NCBI GenBank assembly: GCA_018806915.1
Contig: JAGKQI010000091.1
Span: 2,108,001 to 2,172,000 of the forward strand
Length of the DNA: 64,000 bases
Direction of reading: 5' to 3'
Origin: Phytophthora colocasiae
Taxonomy: Eukaryota > Oomycota > Peronosporomycetes > Peronosporales > Peronosporaceae
In this document: positions 8,510-18,632 of the stretch, piece after piece
Numbering within the stretch: position 1 is the first letter of the stretch
Layout of the letters: every line of letters begins with the position of its first letter
Translations under genes and position numbers: made by a program
Notes under the pieces: model-generated
What the model was told of the DNA's origin: nothing
What the model saw: only the letters and a program-made list of their open reading frames with translations
The model's database searches: none

Positions 8510-11500
8510 TCAGGCTTCGTCTAGTTGAGCAAGAAACTCTTCATCGGCTTGGTGCTCTGCGTAGCTAGCCACAAGGTTAGGAACGTCACGCTGCATTGCT
8601 TGAAGTGGCTCCCATGAGTCATCAATGCCCTGTAGGCCTCGCCAGGATACTAGAAGTTCCCACTGTTTCGTCGCGGTATTGTAGCGGTGGTCACGGAAAC
8701 ACTCGACGCCGAGAACGATACCTTGCTTCGCAACGTGTTCCAGAACTTCCTCATCGACATCCATGCTCGCGTCGTCGTAGTACTTGAGTCTAGATCCGTG
8801 TAATTCAAAGGAATCCCCAGTAAGGAGGTGCTCAATAGTGAAAGAATACTCGTTGGCTGTAGTCACGCGATAAGGACCCACCCAACGCACCATCAGCTTA
8901 TTGCCCCGCAGTCGCTCGTCGACTCCGGACCAAAGTACATAGTCTCCGACGCTGAAGTTCTCGAGTTTCCCTTCTTTAGCCATTTTCTGGTAGAGTCTAG
9001 TCTTCTCTTTTCGATCCACAACCTCTTGATGCATCGACTGTAGGCTATCACGCAACGTCTCAAGCTCCTCGTCTACAGTCTCCATGCTAATCTTCATCAA
9101 CTTGTCCTTGGTCTGCATCGTACGGGGTAGCAACACCGTGTCTAGCTGCGTTGGCACTTGGAGGCCTGTAAAAAGCTCCAGTGGTGCCTTCCCACCGAGT
9201 GAATTCACAGGTGTCTGGTTTAAGTTCGCCTGTACAAGAGGCATCAAATGCTCCCAGCTTTTGGTGTCAAGTTGATATTCCAATAGAAGCGCCCTGACAA
9301 CTTGGAGGATGTCTCGGTTGAGGCGCTCAACTGTGCCGTTTACCCACGGAGTATACACCGGCACGAACGTGTGCAATGCCTTCAATCGCTCCCGCAGGTT
9401 TTCCATCAGCTCATTCTTGAAATGAGTTCCATTGTCGGATACCCACATCGCTGGCAGTCCAAAACGTTTTGCCCAGTCCAGTATAGCTGCCACTGTCACT
9501 GAGCTTGTAGGGAAATCGCTTGGCACTAACTCACAGTAATGAGTTAATTCATCCTTCAGAACTAGTAAAAAGCGCGTGCTTCCGTACGAATCTCCCATGA
9601 ACAGGAAGTCGAAATGCAGTACCTCGTTGCGCCCTGCTGGGTCACGCTGCTCACTCCATGGCCTTTGTATGAGTCGGCTGCCCTTGATATGCTTACACAG
9701 TAAGCATCCTGCAACGAAGTCCTTCACCAGTTTTCCCATCGACTTTATGCAGTACTGCGCCTGCAGCTGGCGAAGCATCACGTCGGCTCCTCGGTGTGCA
9801 TTCACGCCGCAGTGAGCAACGACAAGAATCCGCGCGATCAGGTCCTTTGCTTGAGTGGGAATCCACACCTTCCCCTCCACTAGAAGAAGCATAGTCCCCG
9901 AAACGGTCGACTCAGTAGCACCAGACGGCGCAAAGCGGTGATAGCGTCGCTGGGCTTCTTCAACGTGTGCCAACGAAGGCCACACGAAAGTTTCATCAGT
10001 GAGCGGTCGAAGACGTGAGATTTCGCGAGACCCCCGAGTGCGAACAGCTTTGACTGTAACGTGAGGTGTTTCAGCGGGAACAAGCCAGCGAGACACTAAG
10101 TCTGCCCACACATTGTCAGATCCCTTGACATGTTCAATTTCGTAGCGATAGTCCGACAGCATCAAGGCCCAACGTTGTAGCTTCCCGCGCACATGCTTGC
10201 GGATTTCAGTGTGGGGGCAGAAGATCTGGATCAAATTGGCGTGATCGCAGAACAGCTTAAATCCTGCTGCTCGATGCAGCAAATACTCTAAGTCCTTGGC
10301 CGCCTTGATAATGGGGTACCCCTCCTTCTCTGCAATCGACCAGTGAAGCTGAGCTCCCTTAAACATACCGCCTTTGCAGATGAGAAGCTCATGAGGTTGG
10401 TCCGTCAAACTCTTAGTATCGTCCCAGATCTCCACTTGAGAAACGATTAGCGACCAACCTCGGTCGGAAGCATCCGTCGTCACACACACGGTAGCCGTCT
10501 CACTTGGTAACGCTAGTCTCGTTGACCAGGCCACACAGTCAAGGAACTCTCGGTATTGAGTCTGCTCGTCCGACGTCCACGTGAGCGTGAGTCCTTCTGC
10601 GTATCGCTTCTTTCGACTGTGTCCATCAAAGGCCTTCTCTAATTTCACTTGAAGCGGAGCTGCGAACTGGGCAAACTGCACAATGGACTCACGTAGCCAA
10701 TTGGCTGCACAGAGTAGCTTCTGTAAATCAGCCGCCGTGGCTGGAAGCGGTAGTGAACACAACGCAGCAACTCGCTCCGGATCATGGCGGACGCCCTCAC
10801 CATCAATTAGCCGTCCACACCATGCAATCTCACGTGCAAATAGGCAGCTCTTGTTGGCATTGAGCTTCAATCCGAACTCTCGGAGCCGAGCAAAGAACTT
10901 CCGAAGCACTGCAATGAATTCTTCCGCTGTCTTGGCGAACACAACGATGTCGTCCACCCAGATCAGCACGTTGTCATACAGCATGTCACGAAAGACCTCC
11001 TGCATTTGGTTTTGGAAGTGGATTGGCGAGTCGGTGGCCCCCTGTGGCACCCGCGTGGGTGTGTACACAGTATCATTCGTAATGAAGCTGAAAAATTCAC
11101 GGCAGTCAGGGTGCAGCAATAGCTGCCAGAATCCCTTAAAGAGATCAAATGTTGCGAAGAAACAAGCACCTTTGACCTTCGCAATCACCACGAGGAGATT
11201 CGGCATTGCCCCAGCGATGGGGACAGTGCGCTTGTTAACCGGACGGTAATCGGTAGCGCAGCGAAAGTCTTCGATGGGACCCTTCTTGCGAACCGGAATG
11301 GCAGCACATGCCCACCGGCTCTGATTGTTGCGTACCACGAGCTCAAACTCTTCCAGTTGACGGCCATATTCCCGAAGGAACTTGGTTTTTGCCTCGGAGT
11401 ATTGTCGAGGCTTCGTTCGATATGGCGCAGAGCCATCGACCAGGACAACGCGCAGTGGTTCAAGTTTTGCCGGCGGGTCCGCACCTAACTTTGTTCTCCA

Positions 11501-13039
11501 TAGATCTAACTCATCCGTTGCTGCTTCCCGTAGCGCTTTCACCAATTCTTGCGGAAATCCCGCCTTCACCGCATCGTCTATCATGACATCAAGGCGTTCC
11601 ATTATCTCCGATTGAGTTGTCTCGCCTACAATATCATCCTCTGGAATGTCATCCACATCATCATCTGGGCCGACTTTGGCCGCAAGTTGTTCTAGTAGCT
11701 GATCCACATTGATTCCGAGCGACTTTAACGTCCGATCACCAAGCAAAAACTCGTCCGCGTCGCCTTCAATCACCAAACATTGCACTCTGCGCAAATTTAC
11801 CGGTCCAGCAGCCGTTAATAGCTGGACGTCTACTTCACATTGTTCGTTGCATTGCACAACTCGTCCATCAGCCACTTCAACTTCCATGGGTACTGCTAGC
11901 TTCTTCACCTCGAGTTCAGCATCCAGTTTAGTAATCTCCTGCACTAGGCGGCGTGTAATTACGTCGCAGTCTGCACCGGTATCTGCCCGGAAAGGAACTT
12001 CCAACTTGCCATTCAAAATGGCAGCACGATCACCGGGCTGCACCATTGATCTTACAGTCTTTGCACGTAAGCGCTGGTTCCTCATATCATTCATGCGTTT
12101 TAAAGCTGCTGCCTTCTCCTCTTCGCTAGCAGTGGGGCAATCTTTCGCCCAGTGTGCTCCCTTGCACACGAGACAACCATCGCGCGGCGGAGCGCGTGGT
12201 TTCGCATCTTCAGGCGCTTTCTGGTTACTCTTGCTGCCTGCTTGCTGCTGATTCTGCGAGACTTTGCTCTTGAACGAAGATGCCGGTTTCTTGATGCTGC
12301 TGTTTGTCCTCGGGTTGATAGAAGTCTTATCCACTTGCTTGATTTCTTTGGAGAGTCTATGATAATGCTGCTGCTCACGGGCACGTTCCACTAACGCCTC
12401 GTAGAGCGCGATGTCGTCCTTCTTCAAGACTGGTTTGGCGATGGTTAGACGCTCCATCTCCAGCTTCAACATATCGGGCGCAATATTCTTTAGCAAATAC
12501 TTGCACCGTAGCTTCATGCGTTCGTCATAATTCGGTTCATTTTCACGACCACTGCCCAGAATTCCACCTAGACCATGATCCTCCACGATCTTATCAAATA
12601 GCACGAAATAATCTACCACACGAGCTTCGGTGTCCTCAATCCTAAGGTCCATCTTCAGTTTGTCTTTGAAGAGCTGATCCATGTCTGGGATGTGGCTGTT
12701 CTGCAGCGATGAGCAACGCCGTGTAATCGCCAGGCCGAGGTCTTCATCGGTCACGTCAGCCACTCGCTTCTTCAGCACGAAGCGAGCAAGGTGGTCCAAG
12801 ATGCGTGGTTCGATCGAGTTGCGGATCGAGGTGACAATGTGATCATATTGCTCACCAGTCACAGAGCAGCGGTTGCGAATCTTGGCTTCATACTGGCGGC
12901 GCTGCCTCACCCAGGCTATTAGCGACGCCTGGTCCCAGGCACTCAGGCTCGGAGGCTGAACTACCTCAAATACCGGTTGCGGAACGGTCATTTCAACGTC
13001 CACGTCTGTAGCCATGTTGCTTGTATTGTTTGGCTTCAC
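8510..13039 (-). CDS. Gypsy-1 Gag-Pol polyprotein with C-terminal chromodomain
   Basis: The single intact ORF has, in order: a gag core; a CCHC knuckle, CLVCKGAHWAKDC (about residue 290); an aspartic protease, ADTGADCDVI (about 353); reverse transcriptase with FATFDLFKGFWQL, RVPQGATDSP and WVDDIVVFA; RNase H (CVTTDASDRGW); integrase with the HHCC zinc region (HCGVNAHRG ... CLLCK) and core residues in HFDFLFMG, VSDNGTHF and NGTVERLNRD; and a chromodomain (LLVSWRGLQG, DSWEPLQ) near residue 1455-1490. The domain order RT-RNaseH-integrase is that of Gypsy. Met9 (13015) is an alternative start. With open frame and nearly identical LTRs it may be mobile. Confidence 0.95.
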   Translation of the reverse strand: MKPNNTSNMATDVDVEMTVPQPVFEVVQPPSLSAWDQASLIAWVRQRRQYEAKIRNRCSVTGEQYDHIVTSIRNSIEPRILDHLARFVLKKRVADVTDEDLGLAITRRCSSLQNSHIPDMDQLFKDKLKMDLRIEDTEARVVDYFVLFDKIVEDHGLGGILGSGRENEPNYDERMKLRCKYLLKNIAPDMLKLEMERLTIAKPVLKKDDIALYEALVERAREQQHYHRLSKEIKQVDKTSINPRTNSSIKKPASSFKSKVSQNQQQAGSKSNQKAPEDAKPRAPPRDGCLVCKGAHWAKDCPTASEEEKAAALKRMNDMRNQRLRAKTVRSMVQPGDRAAILNGKLEVPFRADTGADCDVITRRLVQEITKLDAELEVKKLAVPMEVEVADGRVVQCNEQCEVDVQLLTAAGPVNLRRVQCLVIEGDADEFLLGDRTLKSLGINVDQLLEQLAAKVGPDDDVDDIPEDDIVGETTQSEIMERLDVMIDDAVKAGFPQELVKALREAATDELDLWRTKLGADPPAKLEPLRVVLVDGSAPYRTKPRQYSEAKTKFLREYGRQLEEFELVVRNNQSRWACAAIPVRKKGPIEDFRCATDYRPVNKRTVPIAGAMPNLLVVIAKVKGACFFATFDLFKGFWQLLLHPDCREFFSFITNDTVYTPTRVPQGATDSPIHFQNQMQEVFRDMLYDNVLIWVDDIVVFAKTAEEFIAVLRKFFARLREFGLKLNANKSCLFAREIAWCGRLIDGEGVRHDPERVAALCSLPLPATAADLQKLLCAANWLRESIVQFAQFAAPLQVKLEKAFDGHSRKKRYAEGLTLTWTSDEQTQYREFLDCVAWSTRLALPSETATVCVTTDASDRGWSLIVSQVEIWDDTKSLTDQPHELLICKGGMFKGAQLHWSIAEKEGYPIIKAAKDLEYLLHRAAGFKLFCDHANLIQIFCPHTEIRKHVRGKLQRWALMLSDYRYEIEHVKGSDNVWADLVSRWLVPAETPHVTVKAVRTRGSREISRLRPLTDETFVWPSLAHVEEAQRRYHRFAPSGATESTVSGTMLLLVEGKVWIPTQAKDLIARILVVAHCGVNAHRGADVMLRQLQAQYCIKSMGKLVKDFVAGCLLCKHIKGSRLIQRPWSEQRDPAGRNEVLHFDFLFMGDSYGSTRFLLVLKDELTHYCELVPSDFPTSSVTVAAILDWAKRFGLPAMWVSDNGTHFKNELMENLRERLKALHTFVPVYTPWVNGTVERLNRDILQVVRALLLEYQLDTKSWEHLMPLVQANLNQTPVNSLGGKAPLELFTGLQVPTQLDTVLLPRTMQTKDKLMKISMETVDEELETLRDSLQSMHQEVVDRKEKTRLYQKMAKEGKLENFSVGDYVLWSGVDERLRGNKLMVRWVGPYRVTTANEYSFTIEHLLTGDSFELHGSRLKYYDDASMDVDEEVLEHVAKQGIVLGVECFRDHRYNTATKQWELLVSWRGLQGIDDSWEPLQAMQRDVPNLVASYAEHQADEEFLAQLDEA

Positions 13040-13122
13040 GCCTTGCAGGTCGACTTGAAATACAGCGGTCGGCTTGCTTCTTCCTCTTGCCGCGGCTTCT
13101 GGTTCCTCCAGAAAGTATACTT

Positions 13123-13330
13123 TGTGGTCTCCAGTACAAAGGAAAGCAAATTGAATTGTGTTGGTTATCTCAAAGCTCTAAGTACTGCTTGGCCTTGCTT
13201 CTAGGCCACGTCTACGAACTCGTACAGCTTCTAGAATACGCATTCTAGAACTCCAAGCACCAATTTGTGCTTTGCCCTAGATTTGCAACATGCATGGCGG
13301 CGGACACGAGATCGGCCAGGGCTGGCCACA
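13123..13330 (-). repeat. Gypsy-1 5' LTR
   Basis: 208 bp, TGTGG...CCACA; the element's promoter copy. I could not identify a convincing tRNA primer site just inside it. Confidence 0.93.
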
Positions 13331-13873
13331 GTACCTTACCCTGCTGTCGACGAAACTGGAAAGACTAGCGGTGGCCTAAAAACTAGTGGCAGCCCGAAGG
13401 GAGGCTGCCGGGGCTCTGGACACGGCTCCCAGGTTTACGGTCGGAGCACGTGGGTCCAAGGAGTATGGGCCATTATGTACTCGTGGTACTTCCCGAAGGA
13501 CTCACCGTCTTCTGGAATGGGTCATCGGCATGACTGGGAACACGCGATCGTGTTCATTGACAACCCTGACGTCCCGGAGCCGAAAATCCTGGCCTGCTCG
13601 GTGTCGTCCCATGGTGGCTACTCCAAGTACAACCCATGTCCAGCTTGGGTGATTGACGGCACCAGTTTGAAGGTTCGATACAAGCACGGCTGGCCTATGA
13701 ACCACGACCTTGACACCACCGGCGATGCTGGGACGTCCCAAGATCTCATTATGTGGGACCAAATGACAGAGGACGCTCGTAGAGCTCTGAATTCGGTTCA
13801 CTTCGGCAAGGCCAACACGCCATTCAACGACGGCAACTTTAAACCGAAGCTGGAGAAGGCTTGGCCATTTTAA
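13331..13873 (+). pseudogene. NLP (NPP1-type) gene, 3' fragment with intact hallmark motif
   Basis: The open frame from the Gypsy-1 target duplication to the stop at 13871-13873 carries the NLP signature GHRHDWE (about 13522-13542), followed by AIVFIDNP, and the usual C-terminal region of an NLP including the final conserved segment and stop. The motif contributes to cation and glycan binding in this family. The first two-fifths of the protein lie at 8004-8236. Upstream of 13331 the frame runs into LTR sequence, which supplies an ATG at 13265, but such a product would lack secretion signals. I see no internal stop in this half. Confidence 0.88.
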
Positions 13874-14314
13874 ATCTGTGGCAATTTTCACCACTGGAAG
13901 CTGCGTTTCTAAAAACACATTCTTGAAGAAGAACAAAGGGTGCGAGCTAAACCGTTTACTAGAACCTTGATATTTCTCTTCTGGACGCTTCTCATCAGTG
14001 GCCCACATTTATTTTGCAAGACTCGCAGTCTGGTGATGCCGTCACTTCTAAGCAAACGACAAATTTAGGCTGTACCGACAATTGACTCAAGTGTTTCGAC
14101 GTGGAGGCAGGAGGAGTAAGACCTTCCACACGTGGACCTTTTCCTCCTTCACGCGGAGTGCAAATAGAGAAGGTGCGATTTTCAAGACATGAGTTTTCAT
14201 ATACTTTGCGCTGTCATCAGTGATGACTAAAATTCATCAGAAGCGCTTATGTCCACATGAAAATATGATGAGTCACGCTTGGTCTGACAACATATTGGTT
14301 TACTTTCGGTAATG
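13874..14314. other. Intergenic stretch without recognised gene
   Basis: NLP 3' flank. There is no ORF with recognisable features. It becomes similar to the inverted fragment at 7576-7997 from about 14315 on. Confidence 0.5.
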
Positions 14315-14494
14315 CATGTACTTGTTATGAGTCACATGGTAAAATAGGACGGAAAGTCGATTGAATTTGACACCTCGAAAAACTCACGCTGCGGTACCAG
14401 CGCTCATGTCTCTAGGAGCTGAGGAAGTATTTCTCTTAGATCAAGACCAACACTGCCATTTCCGAATTTGTCTACTTAACAACAATCGCCAACC

Positions 14495-15335
14495 ATGAAC
14501 ACGACCGCAAGAATTCTCTGCCCACCGAATTTGCAGGTTTTGAATGCGACCCCTGCTTTCAGATGCACTCTTCTTCCTTGTCGTCGGTTCCTTCTCCGAT
14601 GTTATTTGCAGTGTCACCGATCGTGCCCACCCCACGTATTATCTCACTGAAGACCCTGTTCCCGAACTTCCACGAAATGAATTATCGTATTCAGACCGAT
14701 TCCCAACAAAGAAACAGCATTCGATGGATATGTCGGAACATTCGAGTCGCTATCATGACATCCCAATAGAGTTCAGCAGCACCGTTCCAACCACCGAGAC
14801 GAAGAAGAAGTACCCGAGTGCATGGGACATTGATCCAGGTTTTGAAACGCAGCCCGTCACCGATCACACTGAGCTCACTAAAAACAAGAATCAATCACGC
14901 CAAAGAGATTATCAGAGGAGATAACGAGCTAAGAGAGAGGCCTACCGGATCACCCTGGAGAATGAGACTCGAAAACTACAGAACGAGATTGAACAGCTCA
15001 AAGTACAACGTACCACGGACACACTCTGGGCCATGGTGGCTGAGTACTTCTCTCTCCTTCAACTAAGCGTGAATTCCAGATCACCTCTCAGCTCTCTGAA
15101 TGCCGTGCACAACGCGGATCGCTTGGTCATGAAGAGGACATTTCATCATAACAACATGATGATGTGTCGAAGTTTGCCCCGATACTTCGATCATGCGGAT
15201 GTGGAGCCGCAACAACTAGAGAGGAACACGAGGAACTCGTTGGTAGCCACGACAGTGACAAGCTTCACTCTTACCGATCGAACGCTTGCCAAAGTGTTCC
15301 CACACCTTTGCAGCGGTGATGGAAAGCGTGGAGGC
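14495..15335 (+). pseudogene. bZIP transcription factor, 5' and central part, interrupted by a hAT element
   Basis: Residues encoded at about 14880-15010 form a basic region and leucine zipper: NQSRQRDYQRR, then RAKREAYRITLENE, then TRKLQNEIEQLKVQR. They are followed by TLWAMVAEYFSLL, a pattern I know from oomycete bZIP proteins just after the zipper. The frame has one stop (TAA at 14922-14924) inside the basic region and a 49-base insertion (14548-14596) after the probable ATG at 14495. The coding sequence is cut at 15335 by the hAT terminus and its last part resumes at 17425. An inverted copy of the 5' part lies at 7576-7997. Confidence 0.8.
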
Positions 15336-15418
15336 CAGGGTTGTGAAAAATAAGATTGTTTTTTAATTGAGCTCCAAGACTCGGGTCAATCAATAATTTG
15401 TTTATTGCAAATTTTTTT

Positions 15419-16802
15419 TCAATCATAGCGCTGCCTCGTGTTCCGAGCTTCTTGTCGGACTGCCGCTACTACAAGCTGCGGATCCCATTGCTCTCTATTG
15501 TACTCAAGGAATAGAAGCGTTTCCAGCGTCGTGGGGTGCATTGCTCGGCGATTCATGCTGAAAATCAGACCTGCCTTTGAGAACAGTCTCTCGACTTCGT
15601 TAGACGTCGACGGAATCCAGCCCAGTGGAATGTAGCGAGACTGTGGGGGCTTCTGACGTTGTCTTAGCACGCGCTCCGCGAAAGGAAGTTCAAAGTCTTC
15701 GTCTTTATCATTTCTTTCATTGGTGGCTTCAAGCCGGCAGAGCGCCACGATCTCTTCCGGGGTGAGAGAAGACTCTTTTCCGGAGAGAACTTTAACTACA
15801 CCGCTTTCAAAGCGTGGCGCTTTAACAACGGTGGCTTGTGGGCTGAGATATTTCGCAGTCGGTGTGAACTCCTTCATAATGGCATCAAACAGACACCGCA
15901 CGTCCAATAAAGTCGCCTCAGGCGTCTCGACACCACTCCCTTGAAGACGTTTGTTGACGCTCTCGATTTTTTGCATGGTTTCAAAAATGGATTCCAGGTC
16001 AGCTTCTTCATGAGGCGTCAGCAAAACGTCGAGAAGCGTTCGGTCTAAATGATCGATGCAATCTGCGATTTCAAAGTATCGCTCAATCATTGCGTGCGTA
16101 CTGCTCCATCTTGTAGTATTGTTCGTGATAGGCATTGATGCGCCAACCACACGCAAAGCGTGACGGCGCTTCACAGTGTCAAGTTTTGTCATCAAGCGGT
16201 GAACCTTGTCGATGACGGCTGATTCGGGCAGAAAAAGCCACTCGGCAGCCAGTTGCAGGCGATGACTAGCGCAGCCGATCATAGGAACGCTTGTTCGGTT
16301 TGAAAGACTCTTGTTCACAGATGCATGATCACATACGTAGAACAGCAGATTCTCAATGTCGAGTCGATAGACGTCCAAAGCAAAGTCAAGGAGTTCTGTG
16401 AACGCGTCTGTGTCCATTGCGCTTTCATCGACGAACGGAGAAAAAACCAGCATGAACTTTTCACTGACATTACCGTCACGTTCCGATTGTTGTGACGGCG
16501 ATAACAGCCGCGTAGTGCGTTCTGCCTTCCGTCCACGCGTCAATTAAGAAGCCAAACGGTTTTCTAGCTAGACGGCGCCGAATTCGGGCTTGTACGGCAA
16601 GCTCAACAGCTTCGAGATCGCGTTTCAGCTGAACCCTGCTAATAGGCTGTAGCGACGAGTACTTTCGAGCTCTTTTCTTCTCACAAAAACTCAACTCATG
16701 GTGATCCATCACTATCCAGTCCATCCACTGGTACCGGTTCATGATGGCTTCATCGACAGTGACTCGAACAAAGTCATCCAGCGTGTTTGGGCGGCGTGCC
16801 AT
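15419..16802 (-). pseudogene. hAT transposase, frameshifted
   Basis: Two overlapping frames make one protein. The N-terminal frame (16476-16802) starts MARRPNTLDD and reaches the first catalytic region (FGFLIDAWTEG). The second (15419-16543) carries VCDHASVNKSL, GCASHRLQLAAEW, NNTTRWSSTHAMIERY and the C-terminal dimerisation region STSNEVERLFSKAG ... RRAMHPTTLETLLFLEYN typical of hAT transposases. The frame changes once at about 16476-16490. No BED zinc finger is seen. Its C-terminal end lies 83 bases from the left terminus. Confidence 0.85.
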
Positions 16803-16821
16803 ATTATGATACTCGTCTAAG

Positions 16822-17424
16822 CAGGGTTGTGAAAAATAAGATTGTTATTTAATTGGGCTCCAAGACTCGGGTCAATCAATAATTTGCTTATTGCAATTTT
16901 GTTTTCAATCATATCATCGAGCTCTGATTGGTAGAAAACCTCCTACGTAACCTTAACCCAAACCCCTTGACGCTCGCTAAAGCTTTGCGAGAACTTTAAC
17001 TACACCGCTTTCAAAGCGTGGCTCTTTAACGACGATGGCTTGTGGGCTGAGGTATTTCGCAGTTGGTTTGAACTCCTTCGTAATGGCATCAAACAGACAC
17101 CGCAAGTCCAATATAGTCGCATGTTTGGGTCTTGCAGAAAGTTGCAAAGTGAGGAGACTGCTGGAGTGTCGAGCGCTACCTCAGAGCTGTCTCGTCGAAG
17201 TTGTTTACGTCGTACAGGCCCAGAAGACCACTGCTTGCTCATTATTGATGCGTTAAGAGTACTCAAGTAGCTCGTGACTTCACGATAACGTGCAGAACGC
17301 AAGCTAAACGCCACAGTGAAATGGAGGATTATTTGGACGTGATTGAGACCTCGCTCAATCAATAATTTAGTGTGTTTTAATTGAATTATTTGAAAGTCAA
17401 CTTGTTTTTTTCATAACGCCTCCA
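16822..17424 (-). mobile_element. Second, internally deleted hAT copy
   Basis: 16822-16915 repeats the left terminus of the first copy in direct orientation (CAGGGTTGTGAAAAATAAGA and the following TCAATCAATAATTTG). 16990-17120 matches 15788-15915 of the transposase gene (ACCGCTTTCAAAGCGTGGC, GGCATCAAACAGACACCGCA). The rest of the transposase is missing. It ends in the terminus at about 17424. Confidence 0.7.
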
Positions 17425-17643
17425 CTGGAGGCGTTATTGCAGCCAGGCTTTTGCACAAACGAATTGTCATGCGCGGTTGGGCACGATTCGAGAGGGACGA
17501 CGCAAACCCTCATATTTTGAGAATAAACTAGCCAGGCCGACCTGTTGACACCAGTACTAGATCTGCTGCGAAGTCTCGAGAACGTTGCTGTCGTCTTCGA
17601 AGGGGCCCTCGTCACTCCGGACTTTCAATGGAGACCTATCTAA
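17425..17643 (+). pseudogene. bZIP transcription factor, 3' part beyond the hAT insertion
   Basis: Plus-strand frames encode RLLHKRIVMRGWARFERDD (about 17440-17495) and, in a second frame, LLRSLENVAVVFEGALVTP (about 17570-17625), ending at TAA 17641-17643. Both segments match my memory of the C-terminus of oomycete bZIP proteins. The frame is broken between them. The TAA is 106 bases from the end of the convergent aquaporin gene. Confidence 0.7.
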
Positions 17644-17749
17644 AACCTCGAATGAGTTTTGAGCTTCATTTTCATGAAAAGATCGTGGGTTTTCGGAAGC
17701 GTTAACATGAGCAAGAATACAATCGACATGCTTGAATTTAACGACAAGC

Positions 17750-18632
17750 CTAGAATCTGTACTCCGGGTGTGGGCCACGGTTCTTGTCCGGGTGGTGATA
17801 ACCGATCAATGCCTCGTACACGAATGCACCCGCAGCTCCACCCGTGATCGGGGCCACGATCGGTACCCAGAAGTAGTAGTGGTTGAGCGAGAACACACGC
17901 GAACCCCAGCCAGCGCACAGCATAAAGAGACGAGGACCCAGATCCCGAGCAGGGTTAATGGCCAGACCCGTGTTCATGGCAAAACCCATGGCGATGGGCA
18001 GGAGGCACTGCGTGCTTACCGATGGGACGGTTGTGCTGGTCCAGTAGCGCCAAAATCCCCAAAATCAACAACGCCGTCGCCACGAACTCAGTCAAAAAGC
18101 ACGTGAAGTTGCCGACACCCTCGTGTGGGTACGTCGCGAAGATGGTGTGTGTCGAAATGCGGTCCGGGTCCACCTCGTTGAACATCGGTCGGTACAGGAT
18201 GTAAACGAAGAGCGCGGCCACGTAGGCGGCCACGACCTGGTTGAGGATGTAGAACGGCACCTTCTTCCACGGCAGCAGCTTCAGTAGCGCCAGCGTCGTG
18301 GTTACAGCAGGGTTCAAGTGAGCTTCCGATACACCACCGCCAATGGTGATACCAAAGAAGAAGGCGAGGCCCCAGCAGAGAGCGATGGTCACGAAGTTCC
18401 CATTGGCCTCGCTGCTCAGCACCACTTGCGTCATGCACGACAGACCGAAGAGCATCGTAACGAAAGTGGCGAGGAACTCGGCCATCATTTCTTTGGCGAA
18501 TTGGCTCTTGACCATGTACGGCACGGTCTCAACGGGGGTCAAGTGTTGCAGGTGCAGGTTCGGGTCAGCCGGAGACTCGAGATCTGCGTACGCAGCATGG
18601 CTGTTCTTCTCCAGGTCCGAATTGCGAGTCAT
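17750..18632 (-). pseudogene. Aquaglyceroporin (MIP family), one-base frame break
   Basis: A membrane channel of the glycerol-facilitator type. The first NPA box (EAHLNPAVTT, about 18305-18325) lies after two hydrophobic segments. The second (LAINPARDLGPR, about 17950) carries the Asp after NPAR that marks glycerol-permeable channels. Six hydrophobic segments are present in total. The frame changes at about 17995-18010 within GTGCCTCCTGCCCATCG, where one extra base separates the two halves; a sequencing error cannot be excluded. I prefer the start at 18632 (MTRNSDLEKN); the open frame extends to 18797 but that part is not membrane-like. It faces away from the TPX2-like gene, sharing an 836-base intergenic region. 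Confidence 0.85.

Larger units (their letters stand above)
8237..13330 (-). mobile_element. Gypsy-1, complete Ty3/Gypsy LTR retrotransposon (chromovirus type)
   Basis: 208-bp LTRs lie at 8237-8444 and 13123-13330, start TGT and end ACA. I see three substitutions between them. The 5-bp target duplication is GTACC at 8232-8236 and 13331-13335. One uninterrupted gag-pol ORF of 1,509 codons lies between. A purine tract (GGGGAGGCAG on the minus strand) abuts the 3' LTR. The element sits inside an NLP gene. Confidence 0.95.
15336..17424. mobile_element. hAT-family DNA transposon inserted in the bZIP gene
   Basis: The left end reads CAGGGTTGTGAAAAATAAG. The right end, CTTGTTTTTTTCATAACGCC, is a degenerate inverted counterpart. 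The flanks GTGGAGGC (15328-15335) and CTGGAGGC (17425-17432) match at 7 of 8 positions, as expected for an aged 8-bp hAT target duplication. bZIP coding sequence lies on both sides. The minus strand encodes a frameshifted transposase. A second partial hAT copy makes up the right part from 16822. Confidence 0.75.

Noticed and set aside
14548..14596. 49-base insertion in the bZIP copy considered as an intron
   Set aside because: It lacks GT-AG ends in any alignment I tried and is too short for a normal intron.
17416..17436. Near-perfect palindrome AACGCCTCCACTGGAGGCGTT considered as a terminator or separate element end
   Set aside because: It falls at the hAT right end plus target duplication and is better explained by that junction.
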